From: Hymenobacter sp. 5317J-9
Lineage (GTDB): Bacteria; Bacteroidota; Bacteroidia; Cytophagales; Hymenobacteraceae
Reading direction: 5' to 3'
Assembly (NCBI RefSeq): GCF_022921075.1
Contig: NZ_CP095050.1
Span: forward strand, 2,232,001-2,296,000
DNA: 64,000 nucleotides
Below, piece after piece: positions 60,015 to 64,000 of this stretch. The stretch's first letter is position 1. Each line of letters opens with the position of its first letter. A model generated the notes under the pieces. The model was not told the origin of the DNA and did no database searches. It saw only the letters and a program-made list of their open reading frames with translations. A program made the position numbers and the translations under genes.

Positions 60015-63000
60015 ATGAATAAGTTCATTCAAGGCATCATCGCCTTTTCGCTTAAGAATAAAGGCTTCATCTTTCTCATGACCTTGGTGGTGATAGTGAT
60101 GGGCGTGGTGAGCTACCGGAACACGCCCATCGAGGCATTTCCGGACGTGACCAATACCGAAATCACCATCATCACGCAGTGGCCCGGCCGCTCGGCCGAG
60201 GAGATGGAGAAGTTCGTGACCGTGCCCATCGAAATTGCCCTGAACCCGGTGCAGAAAAAGGCGTCGGTGCGCAGCACCACGCTGTTCGGGCTGTCGGTGG
60301 TGAAGGTCATTTTCGACGATGGCGTGGACGACGCTTTTGCCCGGCCGCAGGTGAACAACCTGCTGCGCGAGGTGGATTTGCCCGACGGCATCACGCCCGA
60401 CGTGCAGCCGCCCTACGGCCCCACCGGCGAAATTTACCGCTACACGCTGGAAAGCAAAACCAAAACCGTGCGCGAGCTTAAAACCCTGCAGGACTGGGTG
60501 ATTGAGCGCAACCTGAAAGCCGTGCCCGGAGTGGCCGACGTGAACAGCTTCGGCGGCGAGGTGAAGGACTACGAAATTGCGGTGAACCCCGGCAAGCTGC
60601 AGGATTTTGGCCTCACGCCGCTCGACCTGTACAACGCCGTGCAGCGCTCCAACATCAACGTGGGCGGCGACGTGATAAACCAGGGCCAGCAGAACTACGT
60701 GGTGCGCGGTATCGGCCTGCTCAACAATATCTCAGATATCACCAACACGGTAATTAAGAACGTGAACGGGGTGCCGATTCTGGTGCGCGACGTGGCCAAA
60801 GTAACCGAAAGCGCCCTGCCGCGCCTGGGCCAGGTGGGCCGCGGGATGGAGGACGACAAGCTCGAAGGCATTGTGGTGATGCGCAAGGGCGAAAACCCCT
60901 CGGAAGTTATTGCCCGCCTGCACGATAAGGTGGAGGAGCTGAACTCGAAAATTCTGCCGCCCGACGTGAAGATGAAAACCTTCTACGACCGGCAACAGCT
61001 CATCGATTTCTCCACGGAAACGGTGATTCACAACCTGATGGAGGGGATTGTACTGGTCACGCTCATCGTGTTCCTTTTCATGGCCGACTGGCGCACGACG
61101 GTGATTGTATCGGTGATTATTCCGCTGGCGCTGCTGTTTGCCTTCATCTGCCTGCGCCTGCGCGGCATGAGCGCCAACCTGCTGAGCATGGGCGCGATTG
61201 ACTTCGGCATCATCATCGACGGGGCCGTGGTGATGGTGGAAGGGCTGTTCGTGGCCCTCGACCACAAGGCGCACGAACTGGGCATGGAGCGGTTCAACAA
61301 GCTCTCGAAGCTGGGGTTGATTAAGAAGTCGGGCCGCGACATGGGCAAGTCCATCTTCTTCGCCAAGGCCATTATCATCACGGCCTTGCTGCCCATTTTC
61401 TCCTTCGAAAAAGTGGAAGGCAAAGTGTTCAGCCCGCTGGCCTGGACACTGGGCTTCGCCCTGCTGGGCGCCCTGATTTTCACCCTGACGCTGGTGCCGG
61501 TGCTGGTGAGCATCCTGCTGAAAAAGAACGTGAAGGAGAAGGACAACTTCTTCGTGCGCGGCGTGAACAACGGCGCCAACCGCTTCTTCCGCTTCACCTA
61601 CGCCCGAAAAACGGCCACGCTCATCATCGCCTTCGTGGTGACGGCGCTGGGGCTTTACTCCTTCACCTTCCTGGGTTCGGAGTTTTTGCCGGAGCTTAAC
61701 GAGGGCTCGATTTACGTGCGGGCGCAGCTGCCGCTGAGCATCAGCCTTGAGTCATCGAATGAGCTGTGTAACCAGATGCGGCGCGACTTTTTGAGCTTCC
61801 CCGAAGTGAGCGACGTGGTTAGCCAGACCGGCCGCCCCAACGACGGTACCGACCCCACGGGCTTCTACAACAACGAGTTCCTGGTGCAGCTCAAGCACAC
61901 GCCGGAGGTGGAGAAGAAGATGAAAGCCAAGGCCTACCGCGAGAATCTGGTGGAGCGCATGAAGGACAAGCTCGACAAATACACGGGCGTCGACTTCAAC
62001 TTCTCGCAGCCCATTACCGACAACGTGGAGGAAGCCGCTTCGGGCGTGAAAGGCTCTATTGCGGTTAAGATTTACGGCACCGACCTAGCCACGCTGGAAG
62101 CCAAGGCCCGCGAAGTATATGAGGTGCTGAAAACGGTAAAGGGCATTGACGACCTGGGCGTGTTGCGCAACATTGGGCAGCCCGAGTTCCACGTCGATTT
62201 GGACGAGCGCCGCATGGCCAGCTACGGCGTGGATAAATCGGATGCCAACTCGGTGCTGGAAATGGCCGTGGGCGGCAAGGAAGCCACGCAACTGTATGAG
62301 GGCGAGCGCAAATTCCCCATTCGGGTGCGCTACGAGCCCCAGTTCCGCCAAACGCCCACCGAAATTGCGGCCCTGATGGTGCCCACTCAGAGCGGCAAAA
62401 CCATTCCGCTCTCCGAAATTGCTAACATCGGCTCCGTCACCGGCCCGAGCCTGATTTACCGCGACGACAACCGCCGCTTCGCCGCCGTGAAGTTTTCGAT
62501 TCGCGGCCGCGACATGGGTTCGACCATCAAGGAAGCGCAGGAAAAAGTGAACCGCCACGTGAAGCTGCCCGCCGGCTACGAGCAGAAATGGACCGGTGAT
62601 TTCGAGAACCAGCGCCGGGCCCAGCAGCGCCTCACGCAGGTGGTGCCTATCTCGCTGGGCCTCATTTTCTTCATCCTTTTCATCCTGTTCAGCAACCTCA
62701 AGGATGCCGGGCTGGTACTGCTCAACGTGCCGTTTGCCATCATCGGCGGCATTGCGGCGCTGCTCATCACGCACACCAACTTCTCGATTTCGGCCGGCAT
62801 TGGCTTCATCGCCCTGTTCGGTATCTGTATCCAGAACGGCGTGATTCTTATCTCTGTCTTCAAGCAAAACCTGGTCAAAAAGCATACGCTTGACCATTCC
62901 ATCAACGAAGGCGTGATTTCGCGGGTGCGCCCCGTGGTGATGACGGCCCTCATGGCCACCATCGGCCTGATGCCGGCTGCTATCAGTACGGGCATCGGTT

Positions 63001-63179
63001 CGGAGACTTCGAAGCCGCTGGCCATTGTGGTAATTGGTGGCCTGATAACGGGTACCATCCTCACGCTCTTTGTGTTCCCGCTGGTATTCGAGCGCTTCTA
63101 CCGCTCAGAGCATACGCATTACGGCGACGATTTGGCCGCCGAGCGGGCAAACCGCGAGCAGCCAGTAGGAGCGCATTAA
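60015..63179 (+). CDS. CusA/CzcA-type heavy-metal RND pump
   Basis: A 1054-residue inner-membrane proton antiporter with 12 helices and two large periplasmic loops. The HME-RND signature DFGxxxDGAVVMxE is seen in AIDFGIIIDGAVVMVEGLF near residues 395-412. N-terminal IEAFPDVTNTEITIITQWPG and C-terminal RPVVMTALMATIGLMPAAIS are typical of CusA/CzcA. It exports monovalent or divalent metal ions; which one cannot be told from sequence alone. Forms a tripartite system with the two genes before it. Confidence 0.93.
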   Translation: MNKFIQGIIAFSLKNKGFIFLMTLVVIVMGVVSYRNTPIEAFPDVTNTEITIITQWPGRSAEEMEKFVTVPIEIALNPVQKKASVRSTTLFGLSVVKVIFDDGVDDAFARPQVNNLLREVDLPDGITPDVQPPYGPTGEIYRYTLESKTKTVRELKTLQDWVIERNLKAVPGVADVNSFGGEVKDYEIAVNPGKLQDFGLTPLDLYNAVQRSNINVGGDVINQGQQNYVVRGIGLLNNISDITNTVIKNVNGVPILVRDVAKVTESALPRLGQVGRGMEDDKLEGIVVMRKGENPSEVIARLHDKVEELNSKILPPDVKMKTFYDRQQLIDFSTETVIHNLMEGIVLVTLIVFLFMADWRTTVIVSVIIPLALLFAFICLRLRGMSANLLSMGAIDFGIIIDGAVVMVEGLFVALDHKAHELGMERFNKLSKLGLIKKSGRDMGKSIFFAKAIIITALLPIFSFEKVEGKVFSPLAWTLGFALLGALIFTLTLVPVLVSILLKKNVKEKDNFFVRGVNNGANRFFRFTYARKTATLIIAFVVTALGLYSFTFLGSEFLPELNEGSIYVRAQLPLSISLESSNELCNQMRRDFLSFPEVSDVVSQTGRPNDGTDPTGFYNNEFLVQLKHTPEVEKKMKAKAYRENLVERMKDKLDKYTGVDFNFSQPITDNVEEAASGVKGSIAVKIYGTDLATLEAKAREVYEVLKTVKGIDDLGVLRNIGQPEFHVDLDERRMASYGVDKSDANSVLEMAVGGKEATQLYEGERKFPIRVRYEPQFRQTPTEIAALMVPTQSGKTIPLSEIANIGSVTGPSLIYRDDNRRFAAVKFSIRGRDMGSTIKEAQEKVNRHVKLPAGYEQKWTGDFENQRRAQQRLTQVVPISLGLIFFILFILFSNLKDAGLVLLNVPFAIIGGIAALLITHTNFSISAGIGFIALFGICIQNGVILISVFKQNLVKKHTLDHSINEGVISRVRPVVMTALMATIGLMPAAISTGIGSETSKPLAIVVIGGLITGTILTLFVFPLVFERFYRSEHTHYGDDLAAERANREQPVGAH

Positions 63180-63203
63180 CCTATGGCCTTTAACCTTCCG
63201 GCT

Positions 63204-63242
63204 AAAAAAGCCCACTGCCTAATCAGGCGGCGGGCTTTTTTC
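63204..63242 (+). terminator. Intrinsic terminator after the first RND pump
   Basis: AAAAAAGCCC (63204-63213) pairs with GGGCTTTTTT (63232-63241), with an inner GCCT/AGGC stem, followed by T. Suggests the second pump has its own promoter. Confidence 0.9.
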
Positions 63243-63360
63243 ATGCTTGCCAGCTTCACAGGCCATTCGTGGCTTCATAAAACACTCATTGTTTTCTCAT
63301 CAACTTTTCACCAGATTCTCATTCCCCGCCCTCTGTGCTGCCTATTTGCCATCGTCTTCC

Positions 63361-64000
63361 ATGAATAAGTTTATTTCCGGCATTGTCGCCTTTTCGCTGA
63401 AGAACCGCTTCTTCGTCTTTTTCATGACGGCGCTGCTGGTGGCAGGCGGCACTTACAGCTACGTGCACACGCCCATCGAGGCGTTCCCGGACGTCACGAA
63501 TACGCAGATGATTATCGTGAGCCTCTGGCCCGGCCGCTCGGCCGAGGAGGTAGAGCGGTTCGTGAGTACGCCCATTGAGGTGGCCATGAACTCGGTGCAG
63601 ATGAAAAGCAATATGCGGAGCATCAGCATGTTTGGCTTGTCGGTGCTCAAGATAAACTTTGAGGATAACGTGGAAGATTTCTTCGCCCGGCAGCAGGTGA
63701 ACAACCTGCTCAGCGGCGTGAACCTGCCCGCCGGCTGCGACTCGCACGTGCAGCCGCCCTACGGCCCCACGGGCGAGATTTTCCGCTACACCGTGCAGAG
63801 CCGCACCGGCCGCAGCACCAACGAACTGCTCGCCATCCAGGACTGGACGGTGGAACGGCAGTTGAAATCGGTGCCCGGCGTGGCCGACATCGCGGCCTTC
63901 GGCGGCACGCGTAAGGTGTACGAAATCAGCGTGAACCCTGCCATGCTGGCCAAGTACGACATGACGCCGCTGGAGGTGTTTGAAGCCGTGCAGAAATCGA
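63361..64000 (+). CDS. Second CusA/CzcA-type RND pump, 3' end outside window
   Basis: The first 213 residues of a second HME-RND pump. MNKFISGIVAFSLKNRFFVF, IEAFPDVTNTQMIIVSLWPG and VNNLLSGVNLPAGCDSHVQP closely follow the upstream pump but differ at many positions, so it is a paralogue rather than a copy. The frame is open to the window edge. A terminator precedes it. Confidence 0.9.
   Translation, partial: MNKFISGIVAFSLKNRFFVFFMTALLVAGGTYSYVHTPIEAFPDVTNTQMIIVSLWPGRSAEEVERFVSTPIEVAMNSVQMKSNMRSISMFGLSVLKINFEDNVEDFFARQQVNNLLSGVNLPAGCDSHVQPPYGPTGEIFRYTVQSRTGRSTNELLAIQDWTVERQLKSVPGVADIAAFGGTRKVYEISVNPAMLAKYDMTPLEVFEAVQKS

Overview
This is a GC-rich window from a member of the Bacteroidota, most likely a Hymenobacter-like member of the Cytophagales. 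The evidence is gliding-motility genes (gldA, gldF, gldG, gldC), a type IX secretion C-terminal sorting domain, the TAnnTTTG -7 promoter motif typical of the phylum, families largely restricted to Bacteroidota (DUF3078, Bacteroidota-type M1 peptidase, head-GIN/DUF2807), and an etfB-etfA-bifunctional nuclease cluster. It is ordinary chromosome. I see no phage, plasmid, insertion sequence, CRISPR array, rRNA or tRNA.

Layout. 1-9.1 kb: the 3' part of a large repeat-containing secreted protein, a diadenylate-cyclase-like protein, a flavoprotein, a cation/proton antiporter, a frameshifted CLC chloride channel and a TetR regulator. 9.1-9.6 kb: a structured gene-free interval with a long perfect hairpin. 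9.6-24.5 kb: a cytosine-deaminase-like enzyme, a frameshifted AddB-like nuclease, a DUF3078 protein, a sugar-modification operon (DegT aminotransferase, membrane protein, Gfo/Idh dehydrogenase), a coiled-coil lipoprotein, a glycosyltransferase/ftsE/fsa group, the SRP RNA gene and guaA. 24.5-36.4 kb: dgt coupled to an M1 peptidase, small proteins, and a TetR-ABC-HlyD-TolC export operon whose ABC gene is frameshifted. 36.6-49.9 kb: a periplasmic-binding-like TPR protein, hemL, dcd, gldC, dnaN, the gldA-gldF-gldG ABC group and small envelope proteins. 49.9-64 kb: mlaE/mlaF-type lipid transport, a DinB protein, a bifunctional nuclease, etfA/etfB, a DUF937 protein, and a heavy-metal efflux operon (TolC, adaptor, CusA-type RND pump, second RND pump cut by the window end).

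The most unusual signal is in the spacers. At least ten gaps, all between co-directional genes and some inside obvious operons (etfB/etfA, mlaE/mlaF, gldA/gldF), are occupied by one large imperfect palindrome each. Six share a modular vocabulary (GTCATcCTGAGC ... GAAGGACCTT ... ATCACG). Four are low-complexity word palindromes unrelated in sequence but alike in design. Convergent gene pairs carry ordinary terminators or a different hairpin.

Four single-base frameshifts in three genes all look like one missing base in a short G/C run, so base-calling error is a serious alternative to gene decay. All calls come from reading the sequence; no database search was run.
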